A stretch of 64,000 nucleotides of DNA from DATJPD01 sp035506575. GTDB taxonomy: Bacteria; Pseudomonadota; Alphaproteobacteria; CACIAM-22H2. Below the pieces are notes generated by a model, which saw nothing but the letters and a program-made list of their open reading frames with translations, did not search any database and had not been told where the DNA came from. Location: positions 10,194 through 74,193 of the forward strand of contig DATJPD010000114.1 in the NCBI GenBank assembly GCA_035506575.1, written 5' to 3'. The first letter of the stretch is position 1, and every line of letters starts with the position of its first letter. Of this stretch, positions 43,708 to 51,538 are shown piece after piece. A program made the translations under genes and the position numbers.

Positions 43708-45432
43708 ATGGCGGCACCACCACCCGATCACGGTCTCGCGCGCGGGCTCACGAACTACGGCGACCGGGCGTTTTCGCTGTATTTGCGCCGCTCGTTCGCC
43801 CGCTCGATGGGCTATTCGAGCGAGATGCTCGCGCGGCCCGTGATCGGCATCGCCAATTCGGCCAGTGGCTTCAACAACTGTCATCGGCATTTCCCCGAGT
43901 TGCTCGAGGCCGTGAAGCGCGGCGTGCTCGCGGCCGGCGGTCTGCCCCTGGAGTTCCCCACCATCTCCCTGGGCGAGGTGTTCCTCGCCCCCACCAGCCT
44001 TATGTTCCGCAACCTGATGTCGATGGACGTCGAGGAGATGGTCCGGGCCCAGCCGATGGACGCGGTCGTGCTCATGGGCGGGTGCGACAAGACGGTCCCC
44101 GCCCAGCTGATGGGGGCCGCCTCGGCGGGGCTCCCGGCGATCCAGATCGTGGCCGGGCCGATGATGACCAGCCGTTGGCGCAGCGAGCGGCTGGGCGCCT
44201 GCACCGATTGCCGCCGCTTCTGGGCGCAGTTCCGCGCCGGAAAGGTGTCGCCGGCCGAGATCCAGCAGATCGAAGGGGGGCTGGCGACCACCGCCGGAAC
44301 CTGTGCCGTCATGGGAACGGCGAGCACCATGGCCTGCATCGCCGAGACCCTGGGGATGTGCCTCCCCGGCACCGCGGCGATCCCCGCCGTCCATGCGGAC
44401 CGGCTGCGCGCCGCCGAGGCCACTGGTGCTGCCGCCGTTCGCCTTGCCGCGAGCAAGATCACCCCGGATCGCATCATCACCCGGAATTCGGTTGAGAACG
44501 CCCTGCGCGTGCTGCTGGCGCTCGGCGGGTCGACCAATGCGGTCATCCATCTGACCGCGATCGCCGGCAGGCTCGGCATCGACGTCCCGCTCGCCTGGAT
44601 CAACGAGCTGAGCGACACCACGCCGGTGCTCGTCGACCTGAAGCCGACCGGGCAGCACTATATGGAGGACTTCTTCGCGGCCGGCGGTATGAGCGTGGTC
44701 TTGCGCGAGCTCAAGGACCGCCTGCACCTCGATTGCATGACGGTCACCGGCGAGACCCTGGGCGAGCGGCTCGCCGGGGCGGGTGAGCTCTATGTCGACC
44801 CGGCGGTCATCCGCCCGGCGTCGAACCCGGTCGAGCCGGTGGGCGGCCTCGTCGCCCTGTTCGGCTCGCTGGCGCCGCGCGGGGCGATCCTCAAGCGGTC
44901 CGCGGCCGACAAATCGCTGTTCGAGAAGGAGGGGCGGGCCGTGGTGTTCTCATCGCTCGAGGACCTCGCGGCGCGCATCGACAGCTCGGAGCTCGATGTC
45001 ACGGCCGACGATATCCTGGTGCTGCAGAACGCCGGGCCCACAAGTGGTGCAGGCATGCCCGAGGCCGGCTACCTGCCGATCCCGGCCAAGCTGGCGCGCG
45101 CCGGGGTCAAGGACATGGTGCGCATCTCCGACGCTCGGATGAGCGGCACCGCGTACGGCGCGGTCGTTCTGCACGTGGCACCGGAGGCGGCCGCCGGCGG
45201 TCCGCTGGCGCTGGTGCGCAATGGCGACCGGATCCGCCTCAGCGTGTCGGAGCGCCGGCTCGACCTGTTGGTCAATGAGGCGGAGCTCGGCCGGCGCAAG
45301 GCCGAGTGGGCGCGCACGGCAGCCTCGCGCCCGCAGCCGCAGCGCGGCTATGCGAAGCTGTACATGGACAGCGTGCTGCAAGCCGATGCCGGCTGCGATT
45401 TCAGCTTCCTGCGGGCCGTGCCGGCGGGCTGA
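43708..45432 (+). CDS. IlvD/Edd-family dehydratase, probably sugar-acid specific
   Basis: A 574-residue dehydratase. The three Fe-S cysteines of the family are C58 (NNCHRHF), C126 (GGCDKT) and C199 (GTCAVMGTASTM). ACTDCRRFW (164-172) is a segment typical of the L-arabinonate/D-xylonate dehydratase branch rather than IlvD. The C-terminal active site shows GMPEAGYLPIP and VRISDARMSGTAYG. It would convert an aldonic acid to a 2-keto-3-deoxy acid. It is the third gene after the dehydrogenase and binding protein and is 4 bp from the convergent extensin gene. Confidence 0.9.
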   Translation: MAAPPPDHGLARGLTNYGDRAFSLYLRRSFARSMGYSSEMLARPVIGIANSASGFNNCHRHFPELLEAVKRGVLAAGGLPLEFPTISLGEVFLAPTSLMFRNLMSMDVEEMVRAQPMDAVVLMGGCDKTVPAQLMGAASAGLPAIQIVAGPMMTSRWRSERLGACTDCRRFWAQFRAGKVSPAEIQQIEGGLATTAGTCAVMGTASTMACIAETLGMCLPGTAAIPAVHADRLRAAEATGAAAVRLAASKITPDRIITRNSVENALRVLLALGGSTNAVIHLTAIAGRLGIDVPLAWINELSDTTPVLVDLKPTGQHYMEDFFAAGGMSVVLRELKDRLHLDCMTVTGETLGERLAGAGELYVDPAVIRPASNPVEPVGGLVALFGSLAPRGAILKRSAADKSLFEKEGRAVVFSSLEDLAARIDSSELDVTADDILVLQNAGPTSGAGMPEAGYLPIPAKLARAGVKDMVRISDARMSGTAYGAVVLHVAPEAAAGGPLALVRNGDRIRLSVSERRLDLLVNEAELGRRKAEWARTAASRPQPQRGYAKLYMDSVLQADAGCDFSFLRAVPAG

Positions 45433-45435
45433 TCT

Positions 45436-46113
45436 TCACGCATCGCAGAGCGGCCATGGGCCCATATCGAGATGCAGGTGCTCGTGGTGGTCGGCGTTCG
45501 TGTTGGGGGTCAGGACCACGCTGAACAGGCCGCACGCGCCGCGCGCCACCTCGTGCAGGAATTTGGCCGGCACCCCCGGGCCGCTCCAGTCGTTCTTGAC
45601 CGAGACGAGCGTGCCGTCATCGAGCACGAATCCGGCGATGTCGATGGCCTGGCCGCTCGCGTGCATCGAGATGCGATGGCTGCCGGCGATGTTGCGGCAG
45701 GAATAAGACCCGACCTGCCGCACCTCGATGACGTTGCGCTTGAAGTACCGCTGGGCCGCCATCTGGACCACGTTGATTTCGAACTCGTCCAGCCGGAGCG
45801 CCATGGGACAGCTCAAGGTCGCTGGCCGGTTGAAGGGCGTCAGCAGGGCTGCGACCCGCACGCCAGTCATGACATTGCAGGCACCAGCCGTCGCGTACGT
45901 GGGCATCACCTCGTAGCTGATGCCCCGCTGAGAAAGCTCCTCCAGGCACAATTCGCCGGCCGATGGGCCCGGCCTGTAGGCCGCGGCCGGCGGCAGCGCC
46001 GACCGGTCAGGCGGCGGCCCCGATGTGCAACCACCCGCCGCCGCGGCCCATACGAGGCCGGCGACGGCACAGCCCCTCATGGCTCCGCTCCGCGCCATGG
46101 CTCGCCCCTTCAC
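45436..46113 (-). CDS. Extensin-family putative peptidoglycan peptidase lipoprotein
   Basis: A protein of up to 225 residues. The N-terminal AAAAGGC at residues about 23-29 is a lipobox, so it should be a lipoprotein; starts at 46113 or 46098 are both possible. The extensin-like C-terminal domain has SMHASGQAIDIAGF and DHHEHLHLDMGP, the His/Asp zinc-binding pattern of LAS-type D,D-peptidases. The cysteines in SYSCRNIAG and GACGLF may pair. It probably trims peptidoglycan in the periplasm. It lies 11 bp after the response regulator on the minus strand and may be co-transcribed with it. Confidence 0.88.
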   Translation of the reverse strand: MKGRAMARSGAMRGCAVAGLVWAAAAGGCTSGPPPDRSALPPAAAYRPGPSAGELCLEELSQRGISYEVMPTYATAGACNVMTGVRVAALLTPFNRPATLSCPMALRLDEFEINVVQMAAQRYFKRNVIEVRQVGSYSCRNIAGSHRISMHASGQAIDIAGFVLDDGTLVSVKNDWSGPGVPAKFLHEVARGACGLFSVVLTPNTNADHHEHLHLDMGPWPLCDA

Positions 46114-46124
46114 ATCTGCGGGGA

Positions 46125-46628
46125 TCAGGCGTGGGCGGGTGCCGCCGCTATCGAGGAGAAGCCCGGCGCGACGCGGTGCACGAGGTAGCGGAGCTTCGCC
46201 TCCACCTGGGCCCGCGAGAACGGCCGCACCAGGATGGCGCTGACGCCGCTGTTCACGGCTTCCTGGATGTGCTCCGGATCGCTCTGGCTCGAGATCAGCA
46301 GGAACTGCACGTGCGGCGCCTTGCGGCGGAGCTCGGCCAGCAATTCAAGGCCGCTCATCTCCGGCAGATCCAGGTCGCACACGACGAGGGTGATCTTGGC
46401 CTCCTCAGCGACCTTGAGGGCTGCCTTGGCGCCATTTGCGGTGACGATTTTCTCGATACCCAGGGCACGCGCGACCGTGCTGACCAAGGTCCGCGTATAT
46501 CCCTCCTGTTCGACGATCAGAACGCTCACATTGGGCACCGTCCTGCCCGCTGCCTGCGCCGACACGGCCGCGGCGGCGGGTGCGAGGGTGGCAGGACGTG
46601 ACTGAGCCTGAGGCGTTGCAGTGACCAT
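46125..46628 (-). CDS. Stand-alone response-regulator receiver protein with atypical acidic and lysine sites
   Basis: A 167-residue protein: an Ala/Pro-rich N-terminal 33 residues, then one CheY-like receiver domain with no output domain. Phospho-acceptor D85 is present in VVCDLDLPEMSG and the Ser switch in LLISSQ. The usual acidic pair is E40-Q41 and the invariant Lys is R135 (ILVRPFS), so phosphorylation chemistry may be altered. ATG 46628 is chosen for its GGGAGGG ribosome binding site. A good sigma-70-type promoter lies upstream. Partner kinase unknown. Confidence 0.88.
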   Translation of the reverse strand: MVTATPQAQSRPATLAPAAAAVSAQAAGRTVPNVSVLIVEQEGYTRTLVSTVARALGIEKIVTANGAKAALKVAEEAKITLVVCDLDLPEMSGLELLAELRRKAPHVQFLLISSQSDPEHIQEAVNSGVSAILVRPFSRAQVEAKLRYLVHRVAPGFSSIAAAPAHA

Positions 46629-46680
46629 GGTTGAGGCCCTCCCGATTTCTTCGGACGCAACAGTTGTTCTTACCCTGTGA

Positions 46681-46709
46681 ATAATATTGGTTAGCTGTTG
46701 ATAACTCAA
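46681..46709 (-). promoter_or_regulatory. Sigma-70-type promoter of the response regulator
   Basis: Read on the minus strand: TTGAGT (46709-46704), a 17-bp spacer and TATTAT (46686-46681). The start point would be near 46674, leaving a leader of about 46 bases that carries GGGAGGG. The A+T-rich setting is unusual in this window. Confidence 0.6.
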
Positions 46710-47048
46710 AACTTTCAAATTGCATTGTATTCAGGGCGGAAATAGCGAAAAAGCGATATAGCTAAACTCGCCAAAATTTTACCGACCTTGCACGAATCCG
46801 ATTGCCGCCGCGGGCGTGGACCGCGCATCGCACGCCTGCAGCCAGGCAACGACTCCACCGCGTGCAGCTCAAATTTGTGGAAAGCGGTCCGGTATTGTGC
46901 AGCGCAAATCTTTTTGCCCGGGGAACGCATTTTGGCGACAAATGTGCACGGGCCCCCGCCGCGCTGCTGCCCAGTTGCATTTTGGCGGCGGGCGGGGCCT
47001 GATAGCCCTTGGGAACCGTTTGGGTCCGGGACCGTGCGGAGGTCAGAG
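46710..47048. other. Intergenic region with three ATTTTGGCG copies
   Basis: The rest of the 420-bp gap between the divergent response regulator and the aldolase operon has no convincing gene. ATTTTGGCG occurs at 46929-46937 and 46979-46987 as direct copies exactly 50 bp apart (GCATTTTGGCG in both) and inverted as CGCCAAAAT at 46769-46777. It is a candidate control region for the catabolic operon downstream; no clear -35/-10 pair was found on the plus strand. Confidence 0.5.
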
Positions 47049-47831
47049 ATGAGTGTAGACGTTCTCGTACGGCGGGCGCCGCCCGCCATGTCGGCCGAGG
47101 AATGGCAGCTGCGGCTGGAACTCGCCGCGTGCTACCGCTTGTTCGCGTATCTCGGCTGGATCGAGATGATCTACAACCACATCACCGTGCGCGTGCCGGG
47201 GCCCGAGCCGCACTATTTGATCAACCCGTTCGGCCTCAACTACGAGGAGGTCACGGCGCGCAACCTGGTGAAGGTCGACACCCACGGCAAGGTGCTCGAC
47301 GGTTCGGCCTATCCCATCAATCTCGCCGGCTTCATCATCCACAGCGCGATCCATTCGGCCCGGCCGGACGCGCACTGCATCATCCACACGCACACCACGG
47401 CCGGGTGCGCCGTCTCTGGCAAGGAAGAGGGGCTGCGGCCGGATAATTTCTACAGCGCCATGCTGCACGGCCAGGTCGCCTATCATGATTTCGAGGGCAT
47501 CACGACGGATGCGGCGGAGCAACCCCGCCTGGTCAAAAGCCTCGGTAACAAGAACATCCTGATCCTGCGCAACCATGGCCTTTTGGTGATTGGCGCGCAC
47601 GTCCCGGAGGCGTTGAACCTCCACTGGACCCTGCAACGCGCCTGTGAGGTGCAGCTCGCCACGGATTCGATGGCCGGCGCCAACCGCCGGATTTCGCCCG
47701 AAGCTCTCGCCCAAACCCCGGCGCGCCGGGACAAGGAGAGCCGGGGCGGCGAAAACCGGCGCGGCCAGCTGTTCTTCGACGCCTTGCTCCGCCGCGCCAA
47801 GCTGCGCCTGGAAGACCTCGCAGGGGACTAG
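47049..47831 (+). CDS. Class II aldolase/adducin-family protein
   Basis: A 260-residue class II aldolase fold. The zinc ligands are seen in CIIHTHTTAGCAV (HTH) and in ILRNHGLLVIG (His), with YNHITVRVPG near the N-terminus. Enzymes of this fold cleave aldols or decarboxylate keto acids. CGGAGGTCAG serves the ATG. It is the first gene of a five-gene operon with a hydrolase, a deacetylase-like enzyme, a thioesterase and a CoA-transferase. The adducin-type members with no phosphate-binding site often act on non-phosphorylated keto acids, which would suit CoA-linked degradation. Confidence 0.9.
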   Translation: MSVDVLVRRAPPAMSAEEWQLRLELAACYRLFAYLGWIEMIYNHITVRVPGPEPHYLINPFGLNYEEVTARNLVKVDTHGKVLDGSAYPINLAGFIIHSAIHSARPDAHCIIHTHTTAGCAVSGKEEGLRPDNFYSAMLHGQVAYHDFEGITTDAAEQPRLVKSLGNKNILILRNHGLLVIGAHVPEALNLHWTLQRACEVQLATDSMAGANRRISPEALAQTPARRDKESRGGENRRGQLFFDALLRRAKLRLEDLAGD

Positions 47832-47834
47832 CGG

Positions 47835-48635
47835 ATGCCCGTCACGGGCAGCGGCGACCAGGCGATCTATTTCGAGGATCACGGGTCGGGACCGGCGGTT
47901 CTGCTCGTGCCGGGCCTGGGCGGGGTCTGCACCTGCTGGGCCGACCAGGTGCCCGAGTTCGCACGCGAGTTCCGCGTCATCATCCACGACCACCGGGGGA
48001 CCGGGCGCAGCGCGCGGCCGCTGATGGACTATTCGGTCGAGCAGATGACCGCCGACGTGCTCAGGGTCATGGATGCGTGCGACATTGAAAAGGCGCACGT
48101 GGTCGGCCATTCGACCGGCGGCGCCATCGGCCAGATCATGGCCATCGACCACCCGCCCCGCATCTCGGCCCTGGTCGGCGCCAACACCTGGACGCATGGC
48201 GATCCCTACTTCAAGCACGTCTTCCGCTTTCGCAGCGGTCTGCTCGAGCAAGGCCGCATCGATCTCTATGCGAGCGCCGGCTCGTTCATGCTGTGGTCGC
48301 CGGACTGGATCGCGGCGAACATCGAGCGTGTCGAACGGGACGAGAAGATCATGCGCGACAATTTCCCCGACCCGCGCGTCGGAATCGCCCGCATCGACGC
48401 GATCACGCGCTTCGACCGCCGGCACGACCTGTCGCGCATCACGGTGCCGACTCTCATCGTGGGTTGCGAAGACGACATGGTCACGCCCGCCTATTTCTCG
48501 CGCGAGCTCGCGAAGCGGATCCCCGGCGCCCGTCTCGAGATGCTGCCCAATGGCGGCCATTCCTGCTATCAGACCCGCATCCCCGAGTGGAACCGGATCG
48601 TGCTGAAATTCCTGCGTAGCCTGCCAAAGCAATGA
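47835..48635 (+). CDS. Alpha/beta hydrolase
   Basis: A 266-residue alpha/beta hydrolase, 3 bp after the aldolase. The nucleophile is S93 in VGHSTGGAIG; the acid lies in VGCEDDMVTP and the catalytic His in LPNGGHSCY. VLLVPGLGG provides the oxyanion loop and HDHRGTGRS follows. It resembles 3-oxoadipate enol-lactonase/RutD-like enzymes, which open lactones or hydrolyse C-N or C-C bonds. Its stop overlaps the next ATG (ATGA), so it is translated as part of the pathway operon. Confidence 0.9.
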   Translation: MPVTGSGDQAIYFEDHGSGPAVLLVPGLGGVCTCWADQVPEFAREFRVIIHDHRGTGRSARPLMDYSVEQMTADVLRVMDACDIEKAHVVGHSTGGAIGQIMAIDHPPRISALVGANTWTHGDPYFKHVFRFRSGLLEQGRIDLYASAGSFMLWSPDWIAANIERVERDEKIMRDNFPDPRVGIARIDAITRFDRRHDLSRITVPTLIVGCEDDMVTPAYFSRELAKRIPGARLEMLPNGGHSCYQTRIPEWNRIVLKFLRSLPKQ

Positions 48636-49513
48636 AGCTCCCCCGCGACCGGGTCCCGTATTCCGCCATCGTCGACCGCCCCAAGCTGAAGCTGCCCGAC
48701 GGCGGCCGTCTGATCGTGTGGACCATGGTCAACGTCGAGGAGTGGGGGATCGAGCGGCCGATGCCGCGCACGGTTCTGCCGCCGCCGATGGGCCAGCCTT
48801 TGCTGCCCGACCTGCCCAACTGGGCGTGGCACGAGTACGGCATGCGGGTCGGCTTCTGGCGCTTCCATGAGTGTTTCACCAGCCGAAACATCACCCCCAC
48901 GCTCGCGATCAATGGCTCGGTCTGCCAGTCCTATCCGCGCGTGGCGCAGGCCGCTCTCGATGCCGGGTGGGAGTTCCTGGGCCACGGCTACGTGCAGGGG
49001 CCGATGCACAAGGTCGAAGACCAGCGCGCCGCCATCCGCCAGACCGCCGAGGCGATCCGCAAGCTGACGGGCAGGAAGATGCGCGGCTGGGAGAGTCCCG
49101 GCCTGACCGAGACCTATGAGACCATCGACTTTCTCGCGGCCGAGGGCGTGGAATACGTGGCCGACTGGGTACTCGACGACCAGCCGTGCGAGATCGCGAC
49201 GGCCTCCGGTCCGATCGTCTCGATCCCCTATACGGTCGAGACCAACGACATCGCGATGATGGCGCTGCAGCACCATGCGGCCGAAGAGATGCTTCGGCGC
49301 TCGATCGACCAGTTCGACCGTCTTTACGAGGAGAGCGGCGCGATCACGCGGGTGATGTGCGTCAGCCTGCATCCCTATATCAGCGGCGTGCCGCACCGGA
49401 TCAAATACGTCGAGCAACTCTACGACTACATGCAGCGTCGCCCGGACGTCCTGTTCTGGACGGGCGAGCAGGTGCTCGACTGGTACAAGGCGGCGCGCAA
49501 GGAACCATCATGA
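48632..49513 (+). CDS. Polysaccharide-deacetylase-fold hydrolase, PuuE-like
   Basis: A 293-residue NodB-fold enzyme. VWTMVNVEEWGIERP and EYGMRVGFWRF resemble metal-independent or metal-poor allantoinase PuuE rather than sugar deacetylases; AINGSVCQSYPRVAQAALDA, GHGYVQGPMHKVEDQ, GWESPGLTET and SLHPYISGVPHRI follow. The usual Asp-Asp/His-His metal set is not obvious: NVEEW stands where others have an acidic pair. It probably hydrolyses an amide or cyclic amide. It overlaps both neighbours by 4 bases, which ties it to the hydrolase and thioesterase. Confidence 0.85.
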   Translation: MKLPRDRVPYSAIVDRPKLKLPDGGRLIVWTMVNVEEWGIERPMPRTVLPPPMGQPLLPDLPNWAWHEYGMRVGFWRFHECFTSRNITPTLAINGSVCQSYPRVAQAALDAGWEFLGHGYVQGPMHKVEDQRAAIRQTAEAIRKLTGRKMRGWESPGLTETYETIDFLAAEGVEYVADWVLDDQPCEIATASGPIVSIPYTVETNDIAMMALQHHAAEEMLRRSIDQFDRLYEESGAITRVMCVSLHPYISGVPHRIKYVEQLYDYMQRRPDVLFWTGEQVLDWYKAARKEPS

Positions 49514-49920
49514 AAGACACGTTGCGCCCGGGCCTCGCGAGCGAGGCCAAGATCACGGTCGACGACACGCGGGTCACGGCGATCCTCGGCCCCGACATGA
49601 AGGTGTACGCGACGCCGTTCATGATCCGCGATATCGAGCGCACCTGCCGCGACCTGATCTTGGCGCATGTCGATCCGGGCGAGGATAGCGTGGGCGCCAA
49701 GGTCGAGGTCGAGCATCTGGCACCGGCTCTGCCGGGCAGCGAGGTGACGGTCTCGGTCAAGCTCGTCGAGATGAACGGCCGCCGATTGCGCTTCGCCGCC
49801 TCGGTGCGCGACGCGATCGACGAGATCGGGCGCGGTCATCACGAGCGGTTCGTGGTCGAGGTGGCCAAGGCACGCGCCCGCCAGGAGAAGAAGCGCGCGC
49901 AGCTGCAGGGCGTGCGTTGA
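49510..49920 (+). CDS. FlK-like (fluoroacetyl-CoA-type) hotdog thioesterase
   Basis: A 136-residue hotdog-fold thioesterase. It aligns along its length with fluoroacetyl-CoA thioesterase FlK: T35, E43 and H69 fall exactly at the FlK catalytic positions T42, E50 and H76 (seven-residue offset), and GRRLRFAASVRDAIDEIGRG closely matches the FlK end. It hydrolyses a small acyl-CoA. In the operon it may recycle CoA or clear a toxic acyl-CoA. It overlaps the deacetylase gene and the CoA-transferase gene by 4 bases each. Confidence 0.88.
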   Translation: MKDTLRPGLASEAKITVDDTRVTAILGPDMKVYATPFMIRDIERTCRDLILAHVDPGEDSVGAKVEVEHLAPALPGSEVTVSVKLVEMNGRRLRFAASVRDAIDEIGRGHHERFVVEVAKARARQEKKRAQLQGVR

Positions 49921-51095
49921 GCCCACTCGACGGCATCACGGTCGTCGCCCTCGAGCAGGCCGTCGCCGCACCGTTCGCCACCCGTCAGCTCGCGGATCTG
50001 GGAGCCCGGGTCATCAAAATCGAACGGCCGGGGAGCGGGGATTTCGCCCGCCAGTACGATCGTACCGTGAAGGGCCTCTCCAGCCATTTCGTGTGGCTGA
50101 ACCGTTCGAAGGAATCCCTGACGCTCGATCTCAAGCACGACCGCGCCAAGACGATCCTGTGGGAGCTGGTCGCACGCGCCGACGTGTTCATCCAGAACCT
50201 CGCGCCGGGCGCCACCGTGCGGCTGGGCTTCGGCGCCGAGGCGCTTCGGTCGCGCCACCCTCGGCTCATCGCCTGCGATGTGTCGGGTTACGGGCCGGAC
50301 GGCCCCTATCGGGACAAGAAGGCGTATGACCTGCTCGTCCAGGCGGAGACGGGACTTCTGGCGATCACCGGCATCGGCGACCAGCCGGCCAAGGCCGGTA
50401 TTCCCGTCGCCGATATCGCCGCCGGCATGTACGCCTACAGCGGCATCCTGGCCGGCTTGTTCCTGCGCGAGCGTACCGGGCAAGGGACGGCCCTCCAGGT
50501 CTCCCTGATGGACGCGCTGGCCGAATGGATGGGCTACCCCGCCTATTACACCGGCTATGGCGGCAAGGCGCCGGTGCGCGCCGGGGCTTCGCATGCGGCG
50601 ATCGCGCCCTACGGCCCGTTCGCCACCGGCGACGACAAGGTCGTCCTGCTGTCCATCCAGAACGAGCGCGAGTGGCGGGCGTTCTGCGAGGTGGTCCTCG
50701 AAGAGCCCGGCATGGCGACCGACCCGGCGTTTTGCGGCAGTGCCGAGCGGGTGCAGAACCGCGCCGAGCTCCATCGCCGGATCGATGCGGTGTTCCAGAC
50801 CCTCACCGTCGATGCGGTGACCGAGCGGCTGGAGCGCGCGCGTGTCGCCTATTCGCGCATGCGCACCGTGGAGGAATTCCTGAAGCACCCGCAGCTCGCG
50901 GCGCGCCACCGCTGGGGTGAGATCGACAGCCCGGTCGGCCGGCTGTGGGCGTTGCGGCCGCCTGTCGACTTCGCTGGCATAGAGCCTGTCCTGGGATCCG
51001 TGCCGGAGGTCGGCCACCATAACGCCGATATTCTCCGTGAGCTCGGCTATGACGCCGCCCAGATCGCAGCCCTCCGGGCTGACGGCGTCATTTAG
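49917..51095 (+). CDS. Class III (CaiB/BaiF) CoA-transferase
   Basis: A 392-residue family III CoA-transferase. The start is TTG 49917, overlapping the thioesterase stop (TTGA), because it yields MSPLDGITVVALEQAVAAPF, the normal N-terminus. The catalytic aspartate is D138 in KKAYDLLVQAETG, and QNLAPGATVRLGFGAEALR and CDVSGYGPDGPY are hallmark segments. It activates a carboxylic acid by CoA exchange, giving the operon its CoA-thioester step. A terminator hairpin follows 60 bp downstream. Confidence 0.92.
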   Translation: MSPLDGITVVALEQAVAAPFATRQLADLGARVIKIERPGSGDFARQYDRTVKGLSSHFVWLNRSKESLTLDLKHDRAKTILWELVARADVFIQNLAPGATVRLGFGAEALRSRHPRLIACDVSGYGPDGPYRDKKAYDLLVQAETGLLAITGIGDQPAKAGIPVADIAAGMYAYSGILAGLFLRERTGQGTALQVSLMDALAEWMGYPAYYTGYGGKAPVRAGASHAAIAPYGPFATGDDKVVLLSIQNEREWRAFCEVVLEEPGMATDPAFCGSAERVQNRAELHRRIDAVFQTLTVDAVTERLERARVAYSRMRTVEEFLKHPQLAARHRWGEIDSPVGRLWALRPPVDFAGIEPVLGSVPEVGHHNADILRELGYDAAQIAALRADGVI

Positions 51096-51155
51096 TACCG
51101 AAGCACCGCAGTCGGCCGATCACAGCACCTTGTCCGCGAGCCCGGCTTGCAACTC

Positions 51156-51179
51156 GGCCTGTGCGACACAGGTCTTTTT
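51156..51179 (+). terminator. Rho-independent terminator of the aldolase-CoA-transferase operon
   Basis: CCTGTG (51158-51163), loop CGA, CACAGG (51167-51172), extended to 8 pairs by G51156-C51174 and a G-U, followed by TCTTTTT. This is the clearest intrinsic terminator in the window and marks the operon end. Confidence 0.75.
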
Positions 51180-51245
51180 GACAGCCGAATCTGCCCCACT
51201 TGGGCGGGGATGCGCAAAAACTAAGTCGAGAGCCGGAGGGTTGCG

Positions 51246-51515
51246 ATGTCCGGGGCCAGTCGCAGAGTCTCGATCCTGATCAATATGGAGCTCGATCACA
51301 AGGTATCGCAGGACGAGGCCGACGAGATCGCCAACCGGCTCGAGGCAATTCCGCAAGATGAGCTGTGGCCGAGCTTGCTGGAAGACGCCGGCGTGCACGC
51401 GAGCGTGATCTCGATCGATGCGGAGGTCGTCGACCTCGACGAGTTCGAGGGCGGCGACGATGACGAGCTCGACGACGATGAAGACGAGGCCGATCCGTCG
51501 CCCGAACCCGACTAG
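51246..51515 (+). CDS. Small acidic hypothetical protein
   Basis: An 89-residue protein with a good ribosome binding site (GGAGGG, 6 bases before ATG). The first 70 residues look folded (ILINMELDHKVSQDEADEIA, EDAGVHASVISIDAEVVDLD), and the end is an extremely acidic tail of Asp/Glu (GGDDDELDDDEDEADPSPEP). No family is recognised. It is monocistronic between the operon terminator and the convergent panB gene. The tail resembles those of nucleic-acid mimics or metal-binding proteins, but no function can be given. Confidence 0.65.
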   Translation: MSGASRRVSILINMELDHKVSQDEADEIANRLEAIPQDELWPSLLEDAGVHASVISIDAEVVDLDEFEGGDDDELDDDEDEADPSPEPD

Positions 51516-51538
51516 AGCGGCCGGCCCGGCGACCGGTT

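Noticed and set aside
51178..51183. TTGACA as the -35 box of the small acidic protein gene
   Set aside because: The hexamer is perfect but lies in the T-run of the terminator, and the region 16-19 bp downstream is G+C-rich with no -10 match.
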